Shown: positions 25,515 through 35,705 of the stretch, piece by piece
Numbering within the stretch: the stretch's first letter is position 1
Layout of the letters: each line of letters opens with the position of its first letter
Origin: Diphasiastrum complanatum
Lineage: Eukaryota; Streptophyta; Lycopodiopsida; Lycopodiales; Lycopodiaceae
Assembly: GCA_029204225.1 (NCBI GenBank)
Contig: CM055109.1
Location: 26,032,178-26,096,177 of the forward strand
Direction: 5' to 3'
Length of the DNA stretch: 64,000 nucleotides
The notes under the pieces: generated by a model
The model's database searches: none
Seen by the model: only the letters and a program-made list of their open reading frames with translations
What the model was told of the DNA's origin: nothing
Program-made: the position numbers and the translations under genes

Positions 25515-26389
25515 TGAATCTCTTGCAATGTCATATTGCAAGAGTGTGAGCCCGAACTCTATCACAGGATCACTGATAGGAGCCCGTCTGACTTTGAGAT
25601 CCAAGCAATCTATAACTCTAAAATTAATACTAAAATCAACTTCATCTAGTCTAAAGCAAAAAGGAGTACCAATAGTATCTATAGCATCGGATATGTCTTT
25701 CTCAAATTTAAAATAATCATCCAAAACTATATATGTATAAAAATTTGGAGGAGGAGGAGGAGGTGGATGTGTAGTATCTACAGCAATTGAAGGGGTATCC
25801 AAAACAGAGGTAGCTATATTTATAGCATTATCAACAACAGCGTTATCTACAATGGATTTTGGGTTAGGCCTCACAGAATCTGAAGGGTTAGGCTTCACTT
25901 TCTTAGGAGCACGCTTGGGGGCTGTCTGCTTCCTAGGACGCTTCGTAGGAAGATCAGTCCTATCTACAGGAGTTGGTTTAGGAGCAGCAGGCCAAGATAC
26001 ATGTAACCTACAGTACCTATCCCTCATCCTCTTTAGGAGCTGAAAACCCTTGGGCATTATGGTAACCCTCTTGGAATGGATGGCAAGCAAAAAAGAGTCC
26101 TAAAAAAAAAGGCTAATGTAATCTTCAGCAGCCTCCTGAAGGCACTAAAGAGCACTGGGTGTGAATCTAACCAGTTGTCCAAGATCATTTCTTGTTATGT
26201 TTCGGACAACATGGTAGAATGGAGCTCTTGGGATCAACAGAGTTATTGATCTTTGATACTTGCGTATCTCAGAGAGCCAACTACTGCGGTTGCACGTTCT
26301 AGTCTAGCGGATGGTGTGATGACAACCGCAGAGGATGAGGATGAGCCAGGAGAGAAGAAGTCCCTCCTTGTCTGCTTTCTCCTACCCAT
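25461..26389 (-). pseudogene. CENH3-like histone H3 with long basic C-terminal extension
   Basis: From ATG 26,389 the product starts MGRRKQTRRDFF, paralleling the H3 tail MARTKQTARK. After about 40 residues comes the histone fold. The frame carries EIRKYQRSITLLIPRAPF (alphaN/alpha1), VRNITRNDLGQLVRFT (loop 1), then SAL-stop-CLQEAAEDY (alpha2), a second stop, and AIHSKRVTIMPKGFQLLKRM (the H3 C-terminal helix). LLIP, loop 1 one residue longer than canonical H3, QEAAEDY and DS-LLAIH are features of centromeric H3. Defects: a 1- or 4-nt deletion near 26,266 and TAG codons at 26,145-26,147 and 26,100-26,102. Instead of ending as histones do, the frame runs another 170-180 residues with a KRPRKQTAPKRAPKKVK stretch, a run of eight prolines and a folded-looking end. 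No intron interrupts the fold. Histone identity is firm; the CENH3 subtype is likely; the extension is unexplained. Confidence 0.85.
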
Positions 26390-27216
26390 GGATGTGTACT
26401 ATGTGATAGCGGACTTGTGCGTGACGGTTAGGATGAGCAGGGAGGGATGATAAAGAACTCGCAGAGGACCGATATGTACGGACAGAATGTACGGTGTATC
26501 GGACCTGTGTGAGCCGAATATCAGAGAGAACGATTAGTTTTGAGGAAAGATGCACAAGTGCGATATGGGGTGACATGTAGGCAGATGTATAGGACCTATG
26601 CGCATGGAAGGCGGTAGGAGGAATTTCGGTGAAGGACGCACACAAGTGTGATCAGCGGAGCCTAAAAAAAGTGAAAAAAATTCATCGAAGTTTGTGATTT
26701 TATATCGCGGTTCACACGTGCGAAAGAACGTCCTGTCACACATGTGAGAGTTGTACGGACAAATGCGAGAGCGACATGTGTCACCCTATCACATTACACG
26801 TGTGAGATTTGTACGATTTAATGCGAGAGCGACACGTGTTGTCGAGCAAACGAATGAACACACGACATGTGTCCAGGTGTCATTTCACACGTGTGTTGGT
26901 GTCACCTCACACGTGCATGCGCCTGTAGTCCAATTGAAGTTGACATGTGTCCTAAGTCCGTTGACCACACGTGCAAAAATTTAGTATAAATGGCACAAAA
27001 ATCGATAAATTTTTTACCTTTTTCGTTCTCAAAATTCGCGGCATATCACTCTTGTGCGTGCTCATTGCCTTCCGTTTGCTTGCAACCGTACCTACTCGTG
27101 CACAAGTGCGATATTCGGTATCTGCTTGCTGTACATATCCCTCTTGTGCGCCATTTTGATAATTAGTTTTGGTTCAGTTCTCCCTCGTGCACAAGTGCGA
27201 TATTCACGTTACTGCC
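26390..27216. promoter_or_regulatory. Divergent control region with dense CACGTG/CATGTG palindromes
   Basis: Lies between the start codons of two divergent genes. Between about 26,708 and 26,972 there are roughly ten ACACGTGT/ACATGTGT-type palindromes. A block containing ATGTGAGAGTTGTACG and AATGCGAGAGCGACATGTGT is repeated with a 58-bp period (starts 26,739 and 26,797). A TATA-like AGTATAAATGG sits near 26,981. CTCGTGCACAAGTGCGATAT occurs twice, near 27,096 and 27,187. CACGTG is the G-box/E-box core. Dense direct and inverted short motifs are also how transposon subterminal regions bind their transposases. Confidence 0.65.
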
Positions 27217-28735
27217 ATGGCTTCTTCCTCATCATCCTCACGAGATTCAGGCTTGAGTTCAGTTCTTAGTGAATTTGGGATTACTGAAAACCTAGACTAT
27301 TTCCATAGTCTATTTAGGCCATATCTACATGTTTTCAGGAATGCACAACCAAAATTTGACGTATTTTATGACCATTATGTCAGATTCAGAGATATACTTA
27401 GTAAGCATGTTTTCTCCATAGGTCCACTCCAGTGCATGCATTATACTGATCTCGTTCATTTCTTCCCAGCTTTCAGACATAGAATGGATAGAATGTTCAC
27501 CAAATTGTTTGATCTTCTCAAAAGCAGTCCAATGTGTCTGTATTGCAACAAGAAATGTCGATTGGTTGAATTTCAGAGTGGTTTCGTACTTTTCCTATTA
27601 GTTCAGATCTGAGATGATGATGAAGTTTCTGTTGCTGACCCTCCTTTTGCACCATCCTCTGTTCAGTCGGCTATTAAGGATATCAGTCACTTTCTTATCG
27701 ACACTCCTGATAAGGAAAGTGACTTTATTGATGTAAATATTGATGTTCTCCGGGATTCTTTCATTGGCCAAAATACATCCAATGATGAATTCAAATATAT
27801 GGAGGAGTCGAAATGTCTTTTCAATTTGCATGTATATTATATTAATGACGATGTATATTTTACTACTGTTGATTTATGTAAATTTTTTTGACTATTGTGA
27901 GGACGAGGTTCTATGTTTATTATCCAGCACAATTTTTGAATTCTCCGACTTTGTAGATTTTGAAACAGATGACCTTGTTGCTGGTATTGATTTTGATGAT
28001 GAGGAGGGACTTATGACCGGTGAAGAATGTCTGAATAAGACTTTATCAAATATAGCTGAGGATGGACGAGGCAGACCATCCGATGAAGAATTAGCGGCAT
28101 TTCAATTTCAGATGGGCTTCCCTCGTCCATCATTAATGCATTTCACTAATGATTCCACTTCAGTACGTGGTCATTATATTTTATCATCCTGATCTGGTTG
28201 CTACTGATGATGAAGAATGTGTAAGTGTTTAATCTTCCTTGCATTTGAATGTTTGCAATCATTGAATGTGTTTTTGCTAACATATTTCCTATTGCAGGAT
28301 CCTCTCATAATATATGATTTTGCTGCGAGACGAGGTGTTTTCAAACAACACGCATCATCGTTCCAGAGGGACAGTGGACTGGGCCACTATCTTAGGCATT
28401 TCCTGAAGAATGAGATATGTATTGCTCATTCCAAGCTGAGCCCAGTCGGGGAGAGTCTTATAATGGCAGTTAAAGCTTTATCATTCTACCTAGGAGGACA
28501 TAAATTTGTTAAGATGAATAAGATCATTTTTGTCAAAAGATCTTATGTTTTGAACATTTTAGGCTTTACTGATGGGAATGTTCCTTTAAGGAGCTCCCAT
28601 TATTCATTGTATTCCACTTATATTGATCTTAGTGGAAATAAGGATAATGCACATCTATTAGATGCATACGCTAGCAGAGAATTTCTTCATGACAATACTG
28701 CCATAGAATCTGATACAAGATCTGATGATAAATAG
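27217..28735 (+). pseudogene. Unrecognised multi-exon gene, lightly damaged
   Basis: ATG 27,217 opens MASSSSSSRDSGLSSVLSEF and continues about 132 residues, including a CLYCNKKC cysteine pair, to a TGA near 27,613. The same frame continues past it with an acidic segment (DDDEVSVADPPF) to about 27,889. A further open stretch at about 27,893-28,190 is also acidic (IDFDDEEG). A likely donor TGT|GTAAGTG follows near 28,219, and an acceptor TATTGCAG at 28,297 leads into a final exon (DPLIIYDFAARRGVF to TRSDDK) ending 28,735. No known domain was recognised. It is transcribed away from the CENH3-like gene and towards the transposase-like gene. It could be a nucleic-acid-binding accessory protein, but this is not shown. 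Confidence 0.5.
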
Positions 28736-28869
28736 TTGACACTTTGTATTTTAGTATAATACAATCAATACATTTACATAGGGTATTTCTCCTCTCTTGT
28801 TCAATGAATTTGCACAGCAATTCTAAACATGTCATGATTTGATGACAATGATTATTTTTCACTCATCAA

Positions 28870-30150
28870 TCATCTAATTTTTTCTTCCTGTATGAACTTG
28901 CATGCTTTTCTAAACTTGTTGTATTGTGTGGACTTTGTTATATGTCGAATCTGAACTCTACGGTAGAACCACTGAAACAATTGACAAATGTAGTTTTGTT
29001 TTTCGTTGGTTCCTCCATGTTGTGTATTTCGATGAAATGCTGCTCGTGCTTGCCAGTGTGACTTCTCCATCTTTTGTGATGACCATACACTCAAGCTTCC
29101 ATATGTATTTGCAAAAAATGTTGTATGATCTCTTAGTATGTGCTGCATATGTCAAAATCATAATGTTAGTCTTATGTTTGGATCTAAATATATATGAAAA
29201 TTTGAAAGCATTTTGAAATTTTTATACTAACCATGTAATGAGTGATGTGATCTTCTCCCCATGCTTTTGATACTGCATTAACAAACTCGACACAAGTCCT
29301 CTGGACAGCTTTCTTATCAATATCAGAGTATTTTTCTTTTCTTAAAATAGCAATCATACTATCAAGCTTTTTCCGTACATCAACTTTTAGTATTCTGGTT
29401 TTGCCGTCTTTCTTGAAGTCCTGAGTGGCAGCAATAATATCTGTCCAGATTGAGTGTTGAATATTAGAATCCTTACCAGTATGATTTGATAGAAAACGAC
29501 GTGCTTTTGCTCCTCCTATGCTTGGCTTAGTTGGCATGTTCCCATTCTTTCCTGAAAGCTTTTCATTTTTTTGAATTTTGACATGTCCTTTATGGAGTCC
29601 TGCTTTTGATAAAAACATCTTCTAATCGAGAGATAGCTTCCTTTGCTAATGATGTCGGCTTAGTATTCCAAGCAAAAACTTCTATTAATCTAACTTTTGC
29701 ATGAAGAGTGCAAACATGCACATTTTTTAAGGGGATAGACAGCACATGCTTCCAGTTTGGATCTGCATATTCTCTAGTAATTCATGTACTCCTAGTTACA
29801 TCTTTTGCCATTTTCATGCAATACAAACAAGGGTGTTTTGATGTAGCATCGTGAGAGACATTATACATTCATTTCAATGTTTTCAAATCACCTGCTAAGT
29901 GCCATTCAACTTCAGTGTCCAGTCAGAAAATGATATATGGTGGTTGGCAGCGTTTCAGGTAACTAGCCTCATTATTACATTCATTGTGATAGAGCACCAT
30001 TCATGAGAGTTTATACTAACCCTCTCCATCTTCTGCCCTTTCACAATTTCTGACTCATCTAACTTAAGTACTATGATTATTTTGCCATTCACCTTTTCAT
30101 AGGTTATATCATAGAATATGACGATGTATCTTAGCAAGTAATTTAGATCA
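28870..30150 (-). pseudogene. Transposase-like gene, spliced, probably DDE type
   Basis: Minus-strand reading shows conserved-looking blocks in order: LKLDESEIVKGQKMERVS, EVEWHLAGDLKTLK, SKHPCLYCMKMAKD (CxxC), IPLKNVHVCTLHAKVRLIEV, PTKPSIGGAKARRFLSNH, then THYM joined across an intron to HILRDHTTFF and YGSLSVWSSQKMEKSHWQAR and an HGG-QLFQWFYRR end. The intron, donor ATG|GTTAGT at 29,232/29,231 and acceptor ATATGCAG at 29,143, is about 89 bp. I associate this block order (GD..K.L, CxxC, LHA..R, EKSHWQAR) with DNA-transposon proteins of eukaryotes but cannot name the superfamily. At least three stops and several frameshifts make it non-functional. Confidence 0.55.
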
Positions 30151-30270
30151 ACAAATAAATTGATGAATCATAGAATATCGATCTTCCATCAGTTTCATAC
30201 ACCTCCTCAATATAAAATGGAGTTCCAGTGACCTTATGCATACCTATGTTTAATGTATCCCTCTCTTTCT

Positions 30271-30963
30271 TCAAGTGATATGTCCTAGGGATTGGGACTT
30301 TTCTAATTGAACTTGCCTAAAAGCTTCTCTAATTAGTTTAAATATTGCATATGCTAACCTGCTAATACCTGCGAAATCACAAGCACCCTGAACTATAGTC
30401 TTATCTAAATTTTTTTGAATGTCCACCATCAAAGACTCTGCTATTTTACACTTTACATTTGAAATTCTATTGTTCATCATGATACGCTCGGTGGATTTGC
30501 AAGTCAATATTGTGCCATCCCTAAGATGAGGCCTGCTAGATGGATGTGCTGGACTCGAGGCCGCATGAAGCATGACATCATTGGTGTCACCGCCACAACA
30601 AGAGCCACCGTTGAGGTGACTCCTCCTACGATCTCTCTTTTCCCGGCCGGAATGTCGGGAAGAGGCACCAACATTAGAGTGCGCGGACCGTGGAAGGGAA
30701 GAAAACCTCAGTTGGAGGGTTGTGGGGACTGGATCTCCTCAAAATGAGATGGTGGACAACCTACTTGAACTTTGTGCATCCCAACAAGCCCGTAATCTCT
30801 CCATGATCCTACCTACACACGAGGGGGACATCCCATCCATATAATCGAGGACCTCATTGTCACTCATGGATGAAAAATGGGATGACCTACGATTGCGGCC
30901 AGATCCATGACTTGAAGATATGTCACGAGACATTGAGGATATGATTGGGATAATCTCTGCAAG
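30271..30963 (-). pseudogene. N-terminal module upstream of the transposase-like gene (second copy)
   Basis: After the acceptor TTGCTTGCAG (near 30,964) the frame encodes MSRDISSSHGSG, SSMSDNEVLDYMDG and RIMERLRACWDAQSSSRL, then a TGA at 30,739-30,741. In the same frame it continues ASSRHSGREKRDRRRSHL, CCGGDTNDV and a helical-looking segment (NNRISNVKCKIAESLMVDI, GACDFAGISRLAYAIFK) to 30,271. The first half repeats the protein at 21,263-21,456 and the second half repeats 32,580-32,760 (ASSQHSRERRRSHL, CGGCGDDPDL). Copy 2 is thus uninterrupted, whereas copy 1 is split by copia B1. Confidence 0.55.
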
Positions 30964-31080
30964 CAATAAAAATATTTTTAGAAAATACAACCATGTAGAG
31001 TTAATGAGTGCAAGAAATAAATTCAAATGAATGAGTTTAGGGTTTCGGGTCGAACAAAAAAAGTGACTCTTTGCATTCAA

Positions 31081-31842
31081 CCATAGATGAATAAATTACA
31101 GTTTACCACAATAATTACACTTTATAGTAAATAAATTAAACATATTTACATGGTTTAGGGCCAAATATAGTTCAATTACGTAACTAGTCAAGGTTCAAGA
31201 TTACATAAAAAACTAGCTGCATAGAAAGATGGTTGGCAAATGTACGAATAAAAATGATAGATGTAAAAACATGTACATACTTGTCTGTAAACCTGGAAAG
31301 ACTAGCTATAGAGCCAAAACACTAGCTAGATCTATCTAATTCCTCCTCATTATCTCTGTCATGTGGAGCTTGTTGTTCTTGCACGCGCAAGACACATGAA
31401 TTAGTCTTCCAAAAAATTGTATGGGAGTGGGAGAGAATAGCATGTTTAAAGAACATAAATTGCATTTGATGTCATACCTAAGGAGCAGCATCCCAGTTTA
31501 TATGCACGGCCTGCCTCTCCAATAACTCGAGTACTGCCTAAGTACTATGTAAATACGCAAACATGTACTCGTCATGTGTGGGAGACCACCCCATGGTTAA
31601 TCGCTGCACAAACATTGAAAATTTTGATCATATAAAGAGAGCATTTTATTCCAATGTATCTTACAAAAAACCCCTAAGAGCAAAAAAAAAATAATCAATA
31701 GTCAAATTACACAAATGGGTATAGGGTAGACTTACAAAGTGGGCTCGAAAATATCCCTTGTGGTCTCTAGTCAAACTCTGGTTGTCTCTCACTGTTGTCT
31801 AAAGCGATCTGGATCATCTCGATACTCTTTCTTTTCATACTT
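31081..31842. other. Non-coding spacer between two transposon-protein segments
   Basis: Probably intron or intergenic spacer of the older mobile element. No coding signature. Confidence 0.4.
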
Positions 31843-32811
31843 TCAATCCTCTTTTTCCATGAATGAAGGTCTGGCTCTCTCGGCTTTCACTGCATCTCGG
31901 ATCTCTGATTTGCGATGGCTCATCACAGCTCCCATGTGGCTCCTCATCCATTTCCATGTGAATTCTATCTCCTGGGATGGGACATGGAACTCACTACGTA
32001 AGTGGTCAATGACGCGATTCTTGTGATCATCGCTGACATCGCGCCGATAATGAAAAATGTCTCTAGGAAATTGGATATACATGAGCTCCCTCATGTGCGA
32101 GATGACCCTTTTACCATGGACATCCTCAATGATGTGACCATCCCTGTCTATGTCATACAATGGCAGGATGATAGCTGGTGGCGATGTGGCCATGGGAATG
32201 TCTACGGGGGTGGCCTTAGGTATGGGAGATGCCTCACTGACGGGAGAGTACTGATGATGTGGGGTGTACGTAGTGTACTGGGGGGGAGAGTAGGTAATGG
32301 GGGGGTACCGAGGGGAGAATAGCCAATGGGGGATGTCGGGATAGGAGAATAGACAGGGGGGACTGGAGGAGAGTGGGCCATGGTGAAACGGGACCCCACG
32401 GACTATAGCGGGAGGATAGAGCTCAGTGGCAGTGGGTCCAGAGGGAGGGAAAATGTGAGGGGTGAAAGTGGGTGTGCTGGGAATCTGAGGTGTGACCGAT
32501 GCATGAGTTGCGAGATCATGTGACGTACATGTTGCCTCCTAGGTCAATGTCTCTCGAAGTAGGGACTCCCCACGATGAGATGTGCTACATGGACCTGCAT
32601 GACTCATGACCACATCGGGGAGATCAGGGTCATCGCCACATCCTCCACAATAGGAGACACTAAGGTGGCTCCTCCTCCTCTCCCTAGAGTGTTGGGAAGA
32701 AGCACTGGCAGTAGCGCCATGGGAGGGGGTGCAACCCTCATCAAAGTGACCCTCACGGGAAAGGAAAACATGTGACCAGTCTACACAAGGAGTTGACTGA
32801 ATCTCCTCGGT
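31843..32811 (-). pseudogene. Proline-rich protein with a Transposase_24-like domain (plant En/Spm type)
   Basis: One minus-strand frame runs from the B1 LTR edge to 31,843 with a single TAG at 32,539-32,541. The N-terminal part has ASSQHSRERRRSHL and a Cys pair (CGGC). A long Pro/Tyr/Ser-rich segment follows (YSPPQYTTYTPHHQYSP). Then comes a folded domain, IDRDGHIIEDVHGKRVI, DVSDDHKNRVIDHLRSEFHVP, WKWMRSHMGAVMSHRKSEI, which follows the pattern of plant Ptta/En-Spm Transposase_24 proteins (FxVP...hK..I...L...F.+P ... M...W+..+). Those proteins accompany CACTA-type elements. The B1 LTR ends five bases upstream (CAATG duplication), so the true N-terminus is at 21,263 on the other side of the inversion. 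Confidence 0.5.
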
Positions 32812-32816
32812 CAATG

Positions 32817-33092
32817 ACTTAGAATTTGCTTTGCACAGGAACACAGATCATGCTACACAGTAACACAGACAGAAAATCACTCTCCTCAGCAAGCTCACAT
32901 AGCAACTGTATTTCTCAAAATGAAATTACACTGTACATATAGTTGTTCACTCAGGCAACCCATGCATGACCTAGGTTGTCGTTGGCGGGACGCGTGTCCC
33001 GTCGACTTGCCTCGTGGCGAGGCCAACTAATCCTTATCCACTGATAGGACCCACAGTACAGTACCACAGTGATTCTAACTTTAATTCTAACT
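32817..33092 (-). repeat. 3' LTR of copia B1 (276 bp)
   Basis: Minus strand runs AGTTAGAATT to AATTCTAAGT. It is preceded on that strand by the polypurine tract AAGGGAGAG (33,093 onward) and followed by CATTG (32812-32816 read on the minus strand). This pairs with the CATTG before the plus-strand LTR at 21,457. Confidence 0.92.
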
Positions 33093-33145
33093 CTCTCCCT
33101 TAAAGTAGAGTCACTTTTTATACAGTCATATACATAGCTTTAAAG

Positions 33146-35135
33146 TCAACAAACTTTAAATACAGAAAGTTTTGATCTAAATTTATCAAACTTTTCTCCA
33201 GTAAGTGGCTTAGTGAAAATATCAGCTAGTTGTTCTTCTGTGCTACAATGAACAACATGAATTTCACGTCTTAGCCACCTCTCACGTATGAAGTGATATT
33301 GAATCTCAATGTGTTTAGTTCTCGCATGGAACACTGGATTCTTTGCTAGCTGAATGCCACTCTGACTGTCACTATGTAAAGTCATTGGATTTTTTTGCTT
33401 TATGCCAGTTTCTTCCAAGATTTGTCTCAACCATATAGCTTCTTGTGCAGCACTACACATTGCCTTATACTCTGCTTCTGTGGTGGAAAGAGCAATTGTA
33501 CTTTGCTTCTTACTAGACCAGGAAAAGCAATTACCACAAAACTAGAATATATATCCTGTGGTGGATCTATGATCGTCATAGTCACCACCCCAGTCCGCAT
33601 CCACATAGCCACACAACTCAGGTAAACCATCATGCTTCCTGTAAATCAAGCCATACTCTGAAGTGCCTTTCACATAACGCAAAATGCGTTTAGCTGCTTT
33701 CTAATGCGTTTCCGTAGGTGCTGCCATAGACTGACTTACAATGCCAACAACATAGCATATAACTGGTCTAGTTGTGGTAAGGTAAATCAAGCTCCCTACT
33801 AGCTGTCTATATAGCGTAGCATCAAATGACTGTGATTCATCAAGCTTAGAAAGCTTTTTACCTGGTTCAATAGGAGTGTTTATAGATTTGCAATCCTGCA
33901 ACCTAAACCTGTGCAGCAACTCTTTGACATATTTCACCTGTGTTAAACCCACTTCATATCCTTTTTGCCACACTTCTACTCCAAGGCAGTAATGCATCAG
34001 GCTGAGATCCGTCATCTCAAATTGTTCCATGAGGTCTTTCTTGATCATGTCTATCATCTCTTGATTATTTCCCGTAATAATCAAGTCATCAACATAAAGA
34101 GCAATCAAAGCAACCATACCATCAAAGCATAAGACACATAGATTTGGATCAGAATGTGTTCTTACCATTCCCTTTGAACGAAAGTAGGCATCAACCTGCT
34201 ATACCACGCACGTGGTCCTTGTTTAAGACCATAAAGCGCTTTCTTCAAGCGACATACTTTATTTTCATGTCCTTTCGTTACAAAGCCTTCAAGTTGATCC
34301 ATGAACACTTCTTCTTCTAACTCACCATTTAGAAAAACAGATTTCACATCCATCTGATGCAAAGGCCAACCAAAATGTGAAGCTTAAGCAATAAGTAGAC
34401 ATAGAGTATTCCACTTACACACCGACGCAAAGGTCTCCTCATAGTCAATGTCTTTATTTTGTGCGTACCCTTTGATTACCAATCTTGCTTTGTGCTTTTC
34501 TATGCTTCCATCTGCATGGTACTTAGTTCTATATACCCATTTGCAACCAATGGGTTTCTTGCCAACTGGTGGTTCTACTAAGTCCCATGTGCTATGCTTA
34601 GCAATTGACTCCATCTCCTCTCCCATGGCTTTGATCCAAATGTCATCATCCTTCGTTTCACCATAAGTCGAAGGTTCTTTGCTTTGAATAATGCTGGATA
34701 ACATAGCATAATTTGCTTCATACCTTTCAGGTAGTATCTTCTCTCTTGTTGATCTTCGTAGCTCTCCCTGGTTAGATGATCCTGGAAAGTCATCTATATC
34801 GCGGCTCTCCATCAATCTCTCAAACCACTTAGGGAGCTTTCTGTCAGGTGATCGGCTTCCTGGTGAAAATGTATCCCATGGTACATCCTTCTCCTTGCGT
34901 TTGTCACCTACAATTTCAATCCTTCTTGCACCAAAAGATTTGTCCCTACCTCTCCAACCTGTTTCATGAGGTTGAGTAGTAGTATCTTGAGATATATCCT
35001 CATGTTCATCACTCGGAAGGTCAATGAATGGATCCTCATCAGGTGGTATCCTCACTATACCATTTTTCCTACTGGATGTGTCTATCTTCTCAGCATCTTC
35101 ATCTTCATACATCTTGGATTCATCAAAGATAACAT
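33146..35135 (-). pseudogene. Copia B1 pol: integrase C-terminus, reverse transcriptase, RNase H
   Basis: Minus-strand pieces in order: DVIFDESKMYEDED (integrase C-terminal linker), LRRSTREKILPERYEANYA, WIKAMGEEMESIAKHSTWDLV (RT start), [72 protein letters not shown] (YVDD catalytic site), SLIYLTTTRP, and RNase H with IQLAKNPVFHARTKHIEIQYHF. Only a handful of stops and shifts break it. Protease and most of integrase are absent. At 35,135/35,136 the frame is cut by half of a D LTR. Closely related to B2 at 40,617-42,425. Confidence 0.92.
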
Positions 35136-35705
35136 CATCAGATTACTACATTACACTGTATGTGTACTTTGTTAATCTATATGTCAAGTGTCATCTAGTA
35201 AGTATAGTCGCTCTATGTAAATCTAAGATTAGAGTGATTAAGCATCTACAATTAATCAGGGAAATACAAGAGTGGCAGATTAGCCACGACCTAAAATGTA
35301 TCTGGTGACGTCATGCCATCAGATCAGATATCTGTACTTCTGGATACTTGCATGATCTCGTTGGTACTCTATTGAGCGTAGAGGAAAGGATAAGGCTTTG
35401 TTTTGGTTGTTTGCCTTCTCACATACTGGACCACAAAAGATTCTCATGCTAGACCGCAAAAGATTCTCATTCATGAATCTTTCGTGTTTGCGAACTGTTC
35501 GTCTTCGTCTGCTTCGACTTTCGAGTTCGCAAACCGTTCGTCTTCGTTTCCTTTGACTTTCAAGTTCGTGAACCATTCGTCTTCGTTTTCTTTGACTTTC
35601 GTGTTCGCAAAACTTTTCGTGCTTCGTGTCTCCTGACTTTCGTCTTCACGAACATCTTCGTCAGACTGAGGGTTGAAAGCTAGCAAGGCTTTGTAGTTAG
35701 AAACA
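35136..35705 (-). repeat. Left half of a D-family 3' LTR
   Basis: Minus strand starts TGTTTCTAACTAC and runs to AATCTGATG, where B1 pol begins. It contains several about 39-bp repeat units (CAAACCGTTCGTCTTCGTTT on the plus strand). The continuation of this LTR is at 23,899-24,187 in the opposite orientation. Confidence 0.85.

Noticed and set aside
27598-27831. Minus-strand frames antisense to the spliced gene at 27,217-28,735
   Set aside because: Shadows of the plus-strand exons with no independent support.
24690-28735. Assignment of the unrecognised genes to a specific known virus family
   Set aside because: Compact alternating genes and a histone recall some DNA viruses, but no capsid, polymerase or replication protein could be recognised.
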